A DNA stretch of 64,000 nt from Candidatus Legionella polyplacis (GTDB lineage: Bacteria > Pseudomonadota > Gammaproteobacteria > Legionellales > Legionellaceae): positions 372,001 through 436,000 of the forward strand of contig NZ_CP021497.1 in assembly GCF_002776555.1 (NCBI RefSeq). Reading direction: 5' to 3'. A model generated the notes under the pieces. The model was given only the letters and a program-made list of their open reading frames with translations. It searched no databases and was not told where the DNA came from. Positions 51,047 through 60,868 of the stretch are shown piece by piece; the stretch's first letter is position 1; the number at the start of each line of letters is the position of its first letter. The position numbers and the translations under genes were made by a program.

Positions 51047-53467
51047 ATGAGAGTAAGTGAATTTTGGTTGCGTGAATGGATTGATTTTTCTATTGATACT
51101 AATAAATTAGTAGATATTTTAACTAATATAGGATTAGAAGTTAAATCAGTTTTTCCAGTGTCTAGTGGTGTTTCTGATGTTAAAATCGTAAAAGTTATTG
51201 ATATAATACGTCATCCAAAAAAAAATGGATTAATTATATGTAAGTTACAAATAGATAAAAATTTTAATATTATACAAGTTGTTTGTAAAATTTCTGAAAA
51301 AATTTATATAGGTAGTAAAGTTGCTTGTGCTTTAGTTGGTTCAAAATTATTAAATAAATTTATTATGAAAGAAGATTTAATATTTGGAGAAATTTCTCAA
51401 GGAGTTTTATGTACATATAATAATTTAAATTTTTATACTAAAAGTTATGATATTGATGAACTTTTAATTCTAAATGAGACTGCACCTATTGGTGCAGATT
51501 TATGTAAATATTTATTGTTAAAAGATAATGTTTTAGATATTACTTTAAATTTTAATCGTACTGACTGTTTTAGTGTATTAGGTATAGCTAGAGAAATATC
51601 TTCTTTTATGGGAACTCCTATAAAAAATTTTTTTAGTAATTTATTTGTGAAAAAAGATATTAATGAAAAATTAAATATTTATATAAATGATTTTAAATAT
51701 TGTCCAATTTACAATGGAAGAATTATACGAGATATTAATTGTTATTCTTATACGCCTGATTGGATAAAAGAACGTTTAAATAGATCTGATATTAAAATTG
51801 TTTCTCCAGTAGTAGATATTATTAATTATGTTGTATTGGAAATTGGAATTCCTATTTTTTATTTTGATTTAGATCTGATACATGAAAATAGTATTGTTAT
51901 TAGATTATCCTATCTTGGAGAGCAGTTTGAATCTTTTGATGGAAAGAAGATAATATTAGATGATAAAACTTTAGTTATGTGTAGTAATAATAAAATTTTA
52001 GCATTGCCTGGATTGATACATAATAGTTCTGTTTGTTTTAATAAAAATGTAAAAAATTTATTTTTTAGTAATTTTTTTTTAGATCCGAATTTGATTTTAT
52101 CAACTTCTAAAAAATATAGTATATATACTGAATATTCTCAAAGATTTTCTCGTGGTATAGATTATAGTTTATTATCTTTATCTTTAGAACGTGTATCAGA
52201 TCTTTTAAAAAAAATTCTTGGAGGGAGTCTTTCTTCAGTATTTAAAGTTGCTAATGAAAAATTTTTTCCATCTAGAAAAAAAATTTTTTTTAATTTTAAT
52301 AATTTTAAAAAATTGATAGGTTTTTATTTATCTGAAAATAAAGTGACTAATATATTGCGATTATTAAATATGGTACTTTTAAAAAAGAGTGATATATGTT
52401 GGATTATAACTGTTCCTATATATCGTTTTGATATTGAATTAGAAATAGATTTAATTGAAGAAATTGTTAGATATTATGGATATAATAAAATTATTGGAAA
52501 AAAGATAGTTTCTTTATTAAAAATTAGTTCAATAGATCCTATTGATCTTTTATCTAAAAAATGTTCTTTATTATTAGTAAATAGAGGGTATAGTGAGGTG
52601 ATAAATTATAGTTTTGTAGATCCTATTTTGCAAAATGTTTTATTTGACAATAAAAAAATTTTATCATTAGTTAATCCTATGTCTGAAAAATCTTCACATA
52701 TGAGAATAAGTTTATGGCCTGGTTTAATTATTTCTGTGAAAAATAATATTCTTCGTAAAGAAGAATCGATAAAATTATTTGAAACTGGCATAGTATTTTC
52801 TAATAACAATGGATGTTTAAAAGAAAAATTTTGTATTTCTGGTTTATTATTAGGAAAAAGAAATAGCAATTTGTCTTGGAATAAGTATTCAGAAGAAAAC
52901 TTTGATTTTTATGATATAAAAGGAGATTTAGAATTGATTTTTTCTATTTTAAATATAAAAAATGTTTATTTTGTTTCTTTTGCAAATCAAGCTTTACATC
53001 CATGTCAGTCAGTAAAAATTGTTTTTAATTCAGATTGTATTGGATGGTGTGGTAAATTAAATCCATATGTTGCGAATATGTTTTCTTTACCTGATGGAAT
53101 TATTTTATTTGAGTTATTTTTGGAAAAAATTAAAAAAATTTTTACATTTGAACCAAAGAAATATAAAGAATTTTCAAAATTTCCTAAAATTTCTAGAGAT
53201 TTATCTTTTTTAGTAGATAAAAATATGGATATTCACAATATAGAAAATATACTTAGTAAATTAGTGAAATTTAGAAATGTAGTATTTTTTGGTGTTTGTG
53301 ATATTTATGTTGGAAAGTTAATACCTAGTAATAAGAAGAGTATTACTATTTCTTTTGTTTTCCAAAGGTTTGATAGAACAATGACGGATAGTGAAATAAA
53401 TGATACAATAGATTTTATTGTTAAATTTTTGGAAAAAGAATACTCAATTGTATTAAGATATATTTAA
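51047..53467 (+). CDS. pheT: Phenylalanyl-tRNA synthetase beta subunit
   Basis: Partner subunit carrying tRNA-binding and editing domains. 806 aa. N-terminal EMAP-like OB fold about 40-150 (HPKKNGLIICKLQID, GVLCTYNNL), B3/B4 editing region about 210-390, B5 about 405-480 (IDLIEEIVRYYGYNKI), catalytic-like fold, and the C-terminal anticodon-binding domain FPKISRDLSFLVDKNMD with SYSxxFQRFDRTMTDSEI-type end. Starts MRVSEFWLREWIDF as usual. The ihfA gene that often follows is absent; a long palindrome overlaps the stop codon. Confidence 0.96.
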   Translation: MRVSEFWLREWIDFSIDTNKLVDILTNIGLEVKSVFPVSSGVSDVKIVKVIDIIRHPKKNGLIICKLQIDKNFNIIQVVCKISEKIYIGSKVACALVGSKLLNKFIMKEDLIFGEISQGVLCTYNNLNFYTKSYDIDELLILNETAPIGADLCKYLLLKDNVLDITLNFNRTDCFSVLGIAREISSFMGTPIKNFFSNLFVKKDINEKLNIYINDFKYCPIYNGRIIRDINCYSYTPDWIKERLNRSDIKIVSPVVDIINYVVLEIGIPIFYFDLDLIHENSIVIRLSYLGEQFESFDGKKIILDDKTLVMCSNNKILALPGLIHNSSVCFNKNVKNLFFSNFFLDPNLILSTSKKYSIYTEYSQRFSRGIDYSLLSLSLERVSDLLKKILGGSLSSVFKVANEKFFPSRKKIFFNFNNFKKLIGFYLSENKVTNILRLLNMVLLKKSDICWIITVPIYRFDIELEIDLIEEIVRYYGYNKIIGKKIVSLLKISSIDPIDLLSKKCSLLLVNRGYSEVINYSFVDPILQNVLFDNKKILSLVNPMSEKSSHMRISLWPGLIISVKNNILRKEESIKLFETGIVFSNNNGCLKEKFCISGLLLGKRNSNLSWNKYSEENFDFYDIKGDLELIFSILNIKNVYFVSFANQALHPCQSVKIVFNSDCIGWCGKLNPYVANMFSLPDGIILFELFLEKIKKIFTFEPKKYKEFSKFPKISRDLSFLVDKNMDIHNIENILSKLVKFRNVVFFGVCDIYVGKLIPSNKKSITISFVFQRFDRTMTDSEINDTIDFIVKFLEKEYSIVLRYI

Positions 53468-53500
53468 AATAATAAAAATTTAATTTTTATTATTTTAAAT
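53462..53500 (+). terminator. Long palindrome terminator after pheT
   Basis: Perfect 19-nt arms (53462-53480 and 53482-53500) around a single central base. The left arm includes the pheT stop codon. A T8 run follows about 12 nt later. In RNA it would form a long hairpin; it most likely ends the thrS-pheT operon. Confidence 0.6.
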
Positions 53501-53582
53501 ATGTAAGAGATTTTTTTTAAATAAAAAATATATTATTTGTATTTAATAAAAATTTTATTTAAAAGTGTTTATGGAGTTTAAT

Positions 53583-54011
53583 ATGAAAACATTTAGTTTG
53601 AAAAAAAAACAAATTAAACGTAATTGGTATATTATTGATGCTTCTAATAAAATTTTAGGTCGTTTTTTAAGTAGAGTAGTTATTATTTTGATGGGTAAAA
53701 ATAAATCGGAATATTCTCCGCATTTAGATAATGGAGATTATGTAATCATAGTAAATGCAGAAAAAATATTAGTAACTGGAAAAAAATTTAAAGAGAAAAA
53801 ATATTATAGACACTCAGGGTATCCTGGAGGGTTGAAAAGTATTTATTTTTTTCAATTAAAAAAGAAGAATCCTGAACATATTATTAGATTAGCTGTAAAA
53901 GGAATGTTACCTAAAAATTCTTTGGGAAGGTCTATAATTAAAAAATTAAAAATTTATTTAGGATTAAAACATCCTCATCAGGCTCAAAATCCTAAATATA
54001 TAGATATTTAA
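53583..54011 (+). CDS. rplM: Ribosomal protein uL13
   Basis: 142-aa large-subunit protein, E. coli length. [40 protein letters not shown] and [20 protein letters not shown] are diagnostic. ATG 53583 chosen because GGAGT precedes it and homology begins there; a GTG six codons upstream was rejected. Followed 14 nt later by rpsI, the universal pair. Confidence 0.97.
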   Translation: MKTFSLKKKQIKRNWYIIDASNKILGRFLSRVVIILMGKNKSEYSPHLDNGDYVIIVNAEKILVTGKKFKEKKYYRHSGYPGGLKSIYFFQLKKKNPEHIIRLAVKGMLPKNSLGRSIIKKLKIYLGLKHPHQAQNPKYIDI

Positions 54012-54025
54012 GGAAATCAATAGAT

Positions 54026-54484
54026 ATGAATGTTAATAATATTTGTTTTTATGGGACTGGTCGAAGAAAGAGTTCAGTTGCTAGAGTATTTTTATCAATT
54101 GGTAGTGGTAAAATTAAGGTGAATAATCGTTCTTTAGAAAATTATTTTGGGGATGTAGCTTGTGTATTAATTTGTCAACCATTAGTAGTTATAGGTTCTA
54201 TAAATAAATTTGATGTAAATATTAAAGTTTATGGTGGAGGTATTTCTGGACAAGCTGGTGCTATTCGTTTAGGTATAGCACGTGCTTTAGTAAATTATGA
54301 TGAAAGAAAATTTTTTAATAGTGCTTTATTAGATGATGATCATTTAAGTAAAGAATATTCTATTCAATTTTATAGGAAAAAATTACGATCTAACGGTTTA
54401 TTAACTCGTGATTCAAGAACAGTTGAGAGAAAAAAATTTGGAATGCATAAAGCTAGAAAATCAACTCAATATTCTAAGCGTTAA
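54026..54484 (+). CDS. rpsI: Ribosomal protein uS9 with internal insertion
   Basis: Small-subunit protein whose C-terminal tail reaches the P-site tRNA. 152 aa against about 130 in E. coli. [15 protein letters not shown] at the N-terminus, [19 protein letters not shown] in the middle and the tail [19 protein letters not shown] are normal. Between NYDE (ending residue 93) and [10 protein letters not shown] (from 120) there are 26 residues where E. coli has five, an insertion of about 21 residues rich in D, S and aromatic residues. The frame is open, so it is a genuine part of the ORF. Confidence 0.96.
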   Translation: MNVNNICFYGTGRRKSSVARVFLSIGSGKIKVNNRSLENYFGDVACVLICQPLVVIGSINKFDVNIKVYGGGISGQAGAIRLGIARALVNYDERKFFNSALLDDDHLSKEYSIQFYRKKLRSNGLLTRDSRTVERKKFGMHKARKSTQYSKR

Positions 54485-54552
54485 TGTGTAATACTGTTTT
54501 GCTTTTTACATGTTAATAATTAGATATTATTATTTTAATTTTTATTAAAATT

Positions 54553-56058
54553 ATGAAATATTTTTCTGTATATAGAAAAAAAGATTTTTTTTTATACAAA
54601 AAAAATATACTAAAAATATTTAATTTAACTAATAGTGATTTAATTGAAAAGATTGCAAAAAATATTTTGTTGAATATTAATCATAGGTATCCTTTTATTA
54701 AGAAAGTTGCTATATTTTGTGGGAGTAGTTTTAATGCTACATATGGTTATATGTTAGCAAAATTTGCGTATGAGAGTGGTTATTCTGTTGTAATTTATCA
54801 GTGTAATTTATTTAAACCAATATCTTTATTAATTCAAAAATTAATGTTGAATAAATTTAGAATTAATTTTATTTACAAAACAATAGATGATTGCATAGAT
54901 AGTAATATAGATTTAATTATTGATGCTTTAATTGGAATAGATAATAGTGATAAAGATTTTAGTATAAATATAAAAAAAATGAGTAATATTATTAATAAGA
55001 TTAATAATAGTTTATTGCCTGTTATATCATTGGATATTCCATCTGGAATAGATGTAGATACTGGTTGTATTTTTCAATGTGGAGCAATAAAGTCTACTTT
55101 AACTATAACATTTTTAGCAATCAAATTAGGTTTATTAATTTTAGATGGTCCTGATTATTGTGGAAAAATAATTTGTATTTCATTTCAATCTAATTATATT
55201 TATTCAGATGTAAAACCTACGGTTTATTTATTAAATAATTATTTATATAAAGATATAATTTTTTTAAAAAGAAAAAAAAATTCTCATAAAGGTTTGTTTG
55301 GACGTGTTTTAATTATTGGTGGTAATTATGGAATGCCAGGATCTGTGTATTTATCTGCTAAAGCTGCATTAAGAGTTGGTGCTGGTTCAGTAATTGTATT
55401 TACTAGAAGTGAATATGTAAATCAATTTTCTTTTAACTTACCTGAAGTTATGGTTTATAGTTTTAAAGATATATTACAGTTTATTAAATTAATGAAAAAA
55501 TCAACAGTTTGCGTAATTGGACCTGGATTGACAGAAGATACATGGACAAGATTTTTATTTAGCAAAGTACTATTATCTAATATAGCTACTGTTGTAGATG
55601 CTTCTGCTTTGCAAGTTTTATCAAAATTTAAGAATTGTTATAAAAATAATTGGATTTTAACTCCTCATGTTGGGGAGGCTGCATCTTTATTATCTTGTAC
55701 AGTTAAGGAAATTCAATCGGATCGATATAAAGCATTAAAAAGAATAAAGGATAAATATGGTGGTGCTATTATCCTTAAAGGATATGATACATTAATTTAT
55801 ACTGATAAAGAAGATATTCCCTATCTTTGTTGTGAAGGAAATCCTGGAATGGCTAGTAGTGGAATGGGTGATGTTTTAAGTGGAGTGTTAGGTGGGTTAT
55901 TATCTCAGGGTTTATCTATTAGAGATTCTGTTATATTAGGGGTATGGATTCATGGAATATCTGGTTCTCAAGCTGCGTTTATAAATGGTGAACGTGGTTT
56001 ATTAGCTAGTGATTTAATGTTTTGGTTACAAAAAAATATTAATTTATTTAACAGATAA
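54553..56058 (+). CDS. nnr: Bifunctional NAD(P)H-hydrate epimerase/dehydratase
   Basis: Metabolite-repair enzyme that restores NAD(P)H from its hydrated forms. 501 aa. N-terminal epimerase (YjeF_N) domain about 1-215 with VAIFCGSSFNATYGYMLAKFAY-type loop and IDALIGI, SLDIPSGIDVDTG (about 155-168). C-terminal ADP-dependent dehydratase (ribokinase-like) domain about 225-500 with IIGGNYGMPGS, GPGLTED, LTPHVGEAA and the catalytic GNPGMASSGMGDVLSG (about 430-446). First gene of nnr-tsaE-amiC-miaA. Confidence 0.95.
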   Translation: MKYFSVYRKKDFFLYKKNILKIFNLTNSDLIEKIAKNILLNINHRYPFIKKVAIFCGSSFNATYGYMLAKFAYESGYSVVIYQCNLFKPISLLIQKLMLNKFRINFIYKTIDDCIDSNIDLIIDALIGIDNSDKDFSINIKKMSNIINKINNSLLPVISLDIPSGIDVDTGCIFQCGAIKSTLTITFLAIKLGLLILDGPDYCGKIICISFQSNYIYSDVKPTVYLLNNYLYKDIIFLKRKKNSHKGLFGRVLIIGGNYGMPGSVYLSAKAALRVGAGSVIVFTRSEYVNQFSFNLPEVMVYSFKDILQFIKLMKKSTVCVIGPGLTEDTWTRFLFSKVLLSNIATVVDASALQVLSKFKNCYKNNWILTPHVGEAASLLSCTVKEIQSDRYKALKRIKDKYGGAIILKGYDTLIYTDKEDIPYLCCEGNPGMASSGMGDVLSGVLGGLLSQGLSIRDSVILGVWIHGISGSQAAFINGERGLLASDLMFWLQKNINLFNR

Positions 56059-56210
56059 TTTACTTGATTATGAATTACAAATAACAAATACTATAATTTT
56101 ATTAAATATTTTTTATCTATAAGTGAAAGTTGTAAATAATATTTTTTATTGATGATAAAAATATCATAATAAATATTGTTTATTATTATGTATAATATAA
56201 AAATTAAATT

Positions 56211-56690
56211 ATGAAAAAAAAGTATTGTTTTAAAATTTTAAGTAAAAGATGTTTCCGAAATATTGCTAGACAATTGGTTAAAGAATTAAATCCTCCTTTA
56301 ATTTTAACCTTTAGTGGTAATATAGGTGTAGGGAAAACAACTTTTATTCGGATTTTATTGAATAATATGGGAATTCGAGATAAAGTTATAAGTCCGACAT
56401 TTTCTATTGTTGAAAGTTATCAAGATTTTATTAAAAACATAAATATTTATCATTTTGATTTTTATCGTATAAATAATATTTGTGAGTTAGACAATATTGA
56501 AATTATGGATTATTTATTACAAAATGCTATTTGTTGTATTGAGTGGCCTGAAATTATTTATCCATTTATCAAAAAATATGTTGATCTTAATTTTTTTTTA
56601 TCATTATATGAATGGGGTAGATTATTGTCTTTACAGTGTTTAAGTAAAAAAGGGAAAATTATAATGTCTAAATTAGGTTTTTATTTATAA
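56211..56690 (+). CDS. tsaE: tRNA threonylcarbamoyladenosine biosynthesis protein TsaE
   Basis: ATPase that activates the TsaBD complex in t6A synthesis. 159 aa. Walker A FSGNIGVGKTTFIR (about 37-50), SPTFSIVESY (about 64-73), YHFDFYRI (about 85-92) and CIEWPE (about 116-121) are the family motifs. The AMP-threonylcarbamoyl supplier Sua5 is at 30856-31869. 150 nt after nnr and 18 nt before amiC. Confidence 0.94.
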   Translation: MKKKYCFKILSKRCFRNIARQLVKELNPPLILTFSGNIGVGKTTFIRILLNNMGIRDKVISPTFSIVESYQDFIKNINIYHFDFYRINNICELDNIEIMDYLLQNAICCIEWPEIIYPFIKKYVDLNFFLSLYEWGRLLSLQCLSKKGKIIMSKLGFYL

Positions 56691-56708
56691 CATAAATTAT
56701 TAGTATTT

Positions 56709-57977
56709 ATGTTTAATAAGAAAAAATTGTTTATTTATTTTAAAAAAGTTTTATTTTTTATATTATATATTATAAATTTTATTTTTTTATTATTTATTTT
56801 TTGTTTTATTGAAAATATTGATCAATTAATATCTATTAATCTTAAAAAAAAAAAATGTAAAACATTTATATTATTAAAATGTAGTTCATTAGTAATTTGT
56901 AATGTGTTTATTTTAAATAAATTGAATAAAGTTGTGATTGATTTAAAAAGTATCATACCATTAGTATTTGATTTAAAAAAAATTTTTGTTAAGAGTTCAT
57001 TAATTACAAATATGAATATATTTGCAATTAATAATAATACACTACGTTTAGTTTTTATTATTAATAAAATGGTTTCTGTTAAGGTTAAGTTTGTTTCAGA
57101 TTTTTTTTATTTAAATCAAAAAGTTTTTATTTATTTAGTGAATAAAAACTTTTTTTTTAAAAAAAAAGAAATTATTTATTATATTTCAGATTTTTTTATA
57201 AAATATTTTAATATTAGAAATTTATATCGTAATTTAGTAATAGTACTAGATCCTGGACATGGAGGGAAAGATCCTGGAGCTTCTGGATTAGATTCTAGTA
57301 AAGAAAAAGATATTACATTAATAATAGCAAAATATCTTAAAGAATTGATAGATAATCAAGTTGGTATGCGTGCATTTTTAACGAGAAAAAAAGATTCTTA
57401 TATTTCATTAAAAGATAGATTGTTAATTGCTAAAAGATATAATGCTGATTTATTAATTTCTATTCATGTAAATTCTTGTGTAAATAAAAGATCTAATGGT
57501 GCTTTAGTTTTTACTTTATTAAATATCAGAAAAGATAGAAAATATCTTAAATATTTATCGATTAATAAAATGTTATTTAGATATAAAAAATATAAATCTT
57601 TAAAAATTAATAGTAACAATGTTATGCCAATGTCAATCTATTCTGATTTTTATGAAATTAATACAACGTGGATTAGTTTCAGTATAGCTAAGAGAATATT
57701 ATATTATCTGAATAATGTAATAAATTTACATAATCCTATGGTAGAACAAGCTAGATTTATGATATTAAAATCTTTGGATATACCGTCTATATTAATAGAA
57801 ATAGGATTTATATCCAATCCAAAGGAAGAAAAGTTTTTAAAAATTTCTTTTTATCGAATGAAAATTGCTTATGCGATTTTTTCTGGTTTAAGATGTTTTT
57901 TTGAAGAAAATATTCCATTTAATAGTAAAATAGCAATGTTGTATAAAATGGGTTATGATTTTGTTAATAAAATTTAA
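56709..57977 (+). CDS. N-acetylmuramoyl-L-alanine amidase (AmiB/AmiC type)
   Basis: Periplasmic zinc amidase splitting peptidoglycan for daughter-cell separation. 422 aa. A hydrophobic segment at about 11-34 serves as signal or anchor; the AMIN-like region about 45-160 is strongly diverged; the catalytic Amidase_3 domain starts IVLDPGHGGKDPGASGLD (His, about 178) and continues with the zinc Glu in SSKEKDITL, ISIHVNSC and the catalytic Glu in SILIEIGFISN. A run of twelve A (56844-56855) encodes Lys46-49 exactly, a slippage-prone spot. Neighbour mutL, usual after amiB, is gone. Confidence 0.92.
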   Translation: MFNKKKLFIYFKKVLFFILYIINFIFLLFIFCFIENIDQLISINLKKKKCKTFILLKCSSLVICNVFILNKLNKVVIDLKSIIPLVFDLKKIFVKSSLITNMNIFAINNNTLRLVFIINKMVSVKVKFVSDFFYLNQKVFIYLVNKNFFFKKKEIIYYISDFFIKYFNIRNLYRNLVIVLDPGHGGKDPGASGLDSSKEKDITLIIAKYLKELIDNQVGMRAFLTRKKDSYISLKDRLLIAKRYNADLLISIHVNSCVNKRSNGALVFTLLNIRKDRKYLKYLSINKMLFRYKKYKSLKINSNNVMPMSIYSDFYEINTTWISFSIAKRILYYLNNVINLHNPMVEQARFMILKSLDIPSILIEIGFISNPKEEKFLKISFYRMKIAYAIFSGLRCFFEENIPFNSKIAMLYKMGYDFVNKI

Positions 57978-58095
57978 TGAATATATAATTTTTAAGATTT
58001 TTTAGTATTTTTATTTTGGTAAAAAGTAATTGAAATGCGAAATTTTATTTTAATTAAAATTAATTAATAGTGTTATTAAAAATTTTTTTGAAAAA

Positions 58096-59043
58096 ATGAA
58101 ATTACCTACAGTTTTTTGTTTAATGGGTCCTACTGCTTCTGGAAAGACTTTTCTTGCTATTTCTTTATATAGAAAATTTCCTTTTGAAATTATTAGTGTT
58201 GATTCTGGTATGGTTTATAAAGAAATAAATATTGGAACAAATAAACCAAGTAATAGACTGTTATCTAAGTATCCTCATTATTTAGTTAATATTTTAAATC
58301 CTTATGAATATTATTCAGTTGCAAAATTTTATAATGATGTATTGTTGTGTATAGAGAATATTTTAGGAAAAAATAAAATTCCTTTATTAGTAGGTGGTGC
58401 TATGATGTATTTTAATGTTTTGCAAAATGGATTATGTTATTCACCAGATTGTAGTGATTCAGTACGAATATATGTTTTGTGTAAAGCAAAAAAATATGGA
58501 TGGAATTATTTATATGAAAAATTAAAAAATATTGATCCTTTATTTGCTTCTAAAATTTGTTCTAATGATAAAAAACGTATTCAGAGAGGTCTTGAAGTAT
58601 ATTATTTTACTGGAAAACCTTTATCTTATTTTTTTTTAAAAAAAAGTGATGTTAAATATAATTTTATAAATTTAATTTTATATCCAGAGAATCGGTTTTG
58701 GTTGTATAAAAGAATTTCTGTACGTTTTTTAAAAATGTTATCTAAAAATTTAGTTGGAGAAGTAAATGAATTAATTGTAAAATGGAAGTTATCTTTATCA
58801 TCTCCTGTTATGAAGCTTATAGGTTACAGACAAGTAATTGAATATTTATTGGGATATTATAGTTATAAAAGTATGTGTAATAAAGGAATCAGATTTACTT
58901 GTCGATTAGCAAAGAAACAGTTAACTTGGTTGAGGCATTGGAGTAAAAATAGTTATTTTTTTTATTGCGATAAAAGTGATATTTATACTCTTCTTATGAA
59001 GACAATACAAGACTTATTATTTAAATATAATTTTTTATATTAA
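58096..59043 (+). CDS. miaA: tRNA dimethylallyltransferase
   Basis: Adds the isopentenyl group to A37 of tRNAs reading U-starting codons. 315 aa. P-loop MGPTASGKT (about 10-18), ISVDSGMVYKEINIGTNKP with the catalytic DSxxxY region (about 34-52), GGAMMYFNVLQNGL (about 99-112) and KKQLTWLRHW tail (about 275-284) are intact. 118 nt after amiC; the usual mutL before and hfq after are absent. Confidence 0.96.
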   Translation: MKLPTVFCLMGPTASGKTFLAISLYRKFPFEIISVDSGMVYKEINIGTNKPSNRLLSKYPHYLVNILNPYEYYSVAKFYNDVLLCIENILGKNKIPLLVGGAMMYFNVLQNGLCYSPDCSDSVRIYVLCKAKKYGWNYLYEKLKNIDPLFASKICSNDKKRIQRGLEVYYFTGKPLSYFFLKKSDVKYNFINLILYPENRFWLYKRISVRFLKMLSKNLVGEVNELIVKWKLSLSSPVMKLIGYRQVIEYLLGYYSYKSMCNKGIRFTCRLAKKQLTWLRHWSKNSYFFYCDKSDIYTLLMKTIQDLLFKYNFLY

Positions 59044-59056
59044 AGGTAAATAAAAA

Positions 59057-59269
59057 ATGTATAAAAATAATGATTTTTTATTAGGTAAAAAAAAAAGATT
59101 TTTTAAAAATAAAAAAGAATATCTAATATCTAAAATTGATTTACCATTAAGTTGTCCTAATGATAGGATTAAAAATAAAGATAGTTTTCATCCAAAAGTT
59201 TATTTATCTATAAAAAAAATGGGTATGGTAATTTGTCCTTATTGTAGAACAAAATTTATTTATATGTAA
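59057..59269 (+). CDS. zf-CHCC zinc-finger domain protein
   Basis: 70-aa protein with the pattern of the zf-CHCC family, related to the NDUFS6 subunit of complex I: LPLSCPNDR, FHPKVYLSI and VICPYCRTKFIY (cysteines about 33, 60, 63 and histidine about 46). Small basic N-terminus, no signal. AAAGGTAA precedes the ATG. 13 nt after miaA, so cotranscribed. Function in bacteria is not established. Confidence 0.85.
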   Translation: MYKNNDFLLGKKKRFFKNKKEYLISKIDLPLSCPNDRIKNKDSFHPKVYLSIKKMGMVICPYCRTKFIYM

Positions 59270-59363
59270 TAAATTTTGTGCTTATTTTTTTTAATATTAT
59301 ATATATTTTGTTCTATATTAAAATTGATATAAATAAATATTTTATTAAATAAAATGTAAAGAC

Positions 59364-60260
59364 TTATTTATGAATAGTGTAATTTTTATTTTTGTATCCC
59401 CATCCTAGTTTAATTTTTAAACTTTTATAATATTGATAATTATTTGGATGTAGTATTCTAAGTTTTTTATTACTATTTTTAATAGATATATATTGACCAG
59501 GTTTAATTAATGTATATTTTTGTCCGTCACAACTAATAAGAATTGTATTTTTGTTGCGTTTATTAATTTTTATATTTATTTTTGATTTTTGATCAATTAT
59601 TAAAGGTCGAGAATTTAAATTATGTGAGGATATAGGTGTTAATATAATTGCATGAAGTTTTGGATGAACAATAGGTCCTCCAGCTGATAAAGAATAGGCT
59701 GTTGATCCGGTTGGAGTAGCTAGAATTATTCCATCTGAACAATAGTGATTAACGAAGTATTTATTAATATAAATATCGAATTCAATAAGATATGTTTTTA
59801 TTCCTTTACTTAATACAATATCGTTTAGTGCATCTTTTTGATAATATATTTTTTTTCCATTATAAATAGATAAATGAAGTAATGATCTAATTTCTTCTTG
59901 ATAATTTCCAGAGAAAATGGAATTTAAATTTTTTTTTAAATTATTTGGGGATATGTCTGTTAAAAATCCTAAATTTCCTTGGTTAATCCCTATAATTGGT
60001 ATATTAGCTTGAATAGCTATTTGTGCAGCAGATAATAAACTTCCATCTCCTCCTATTACAATAATTAGGTCATATTTTTTTATTAATTTATAATTTGGAT
60101 TTGTTTTTTTTAATTTAAAAATTTTTGTTATTTTGTAATCTAAAAAATATTTTATATTATTATTTTTTAGATATTCAATTAAGTTATGTAAGCTTTGATT
60201 AATATTTTGTTTTTTTTGTTTTTTTCTTATATATATAATAATATGGTTGATTTTTTTCAT
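59364..60260 (-). CDS. nadK: NAD kinase
   Basis: Makes NADP from NAD and ATP; an essential single gene in most bacteria. 298 aa. Catalytic IVIGGDGSLLSAA (about 68-80), NQGNLGFLTDI (about 93-103) and DGIILATPTGSTAYSLSAGGPIVHP in two halves (about 175-199) are intact. Convergent with the zinc-finger gene. Confidence 0.96.
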   Translation of the reverse strand: MKKINHIIIYIRKKQKKQNINQSLHNLIEYLKNNNIKYFLDYKITKIFKLKKTNPNYKLIKKYDLIIVIGGDGSLLSAAQIAIQANIPIIGINQGNLGFLTDISPNNLKKNLNSIFSGNYQEEIRSLLHLSIYNGKKIYYQKDALNDIVLSKGIKTYLIEFDIYINKYFVNHYCSDGIILATPTGSTAYSLSAGGPIVHPKLHAIILTPISSHNLNSRPLIIDQKSKINIKINKRNKNTILISCDGQKYTLIKPGQYISIKNSNKKLRILHPNNYQYYKSLKIKLGWGYKNKNYTIHK

Positions 60261-60868
60261 TAGATTAAGATCCTATATTTTTGTTTGTTGTAAATGATTA
60301 GTTAGTGGTTATTATATAGAATTGTGTTAATAAAACTTAGTTTTTATAAAATTTAATAAATTTTGTTAATAAATTATGATTTATTTTTGTAAGTTTTTTT
60401 AAGAATTAACATAATTTTACTTTAGTAGTTAAATTAGAATATTTGATAAAATAATAAGTATTGTATAGAGAAGTTTTATTTTAATAATATTTATTAATTT
60501 GTAATTTATTTATTTGTATTAAACATGCTATTTTAATTTATATAAGTTATTTTATAGAATTTAATTTTATAAATATAAAAATTTTATTTTTTAGGTTTTA
60601 TTATTTTTTTGATTGAATAGTTTTAGTGATAAAAATTATTGATTTTTTATTATTTTTTGTATTTTGTGTTGGTTAAGATGATTTATTGTAGTCTATTTTA
60701 ATTAAGATATTAAATAATATAGAGTAAAATATGCAATTTAGAATTAAATTTAAGGGATTAATATTATTTTTTATGTAGAATTAATTTATTAGATAATTAT
60801 TATAAAAATAATTAGTAAAATTATTTTTTATTTTTAATATGGTTTTTTAATTATAGATTCGATTTGTT
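60261..60868. other. nadK-benE divergent intergenic region
   Basis: 608 nt, the longest gene-free stretch in the window. Nearly all A/T; no open frame, tRNA, hairpin with T-tract or recognised RNA was found. It may hold an eroded gene (recN or a repair gene often sits by nadK) but no remnant could be recognised. Confidence 0.5.
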
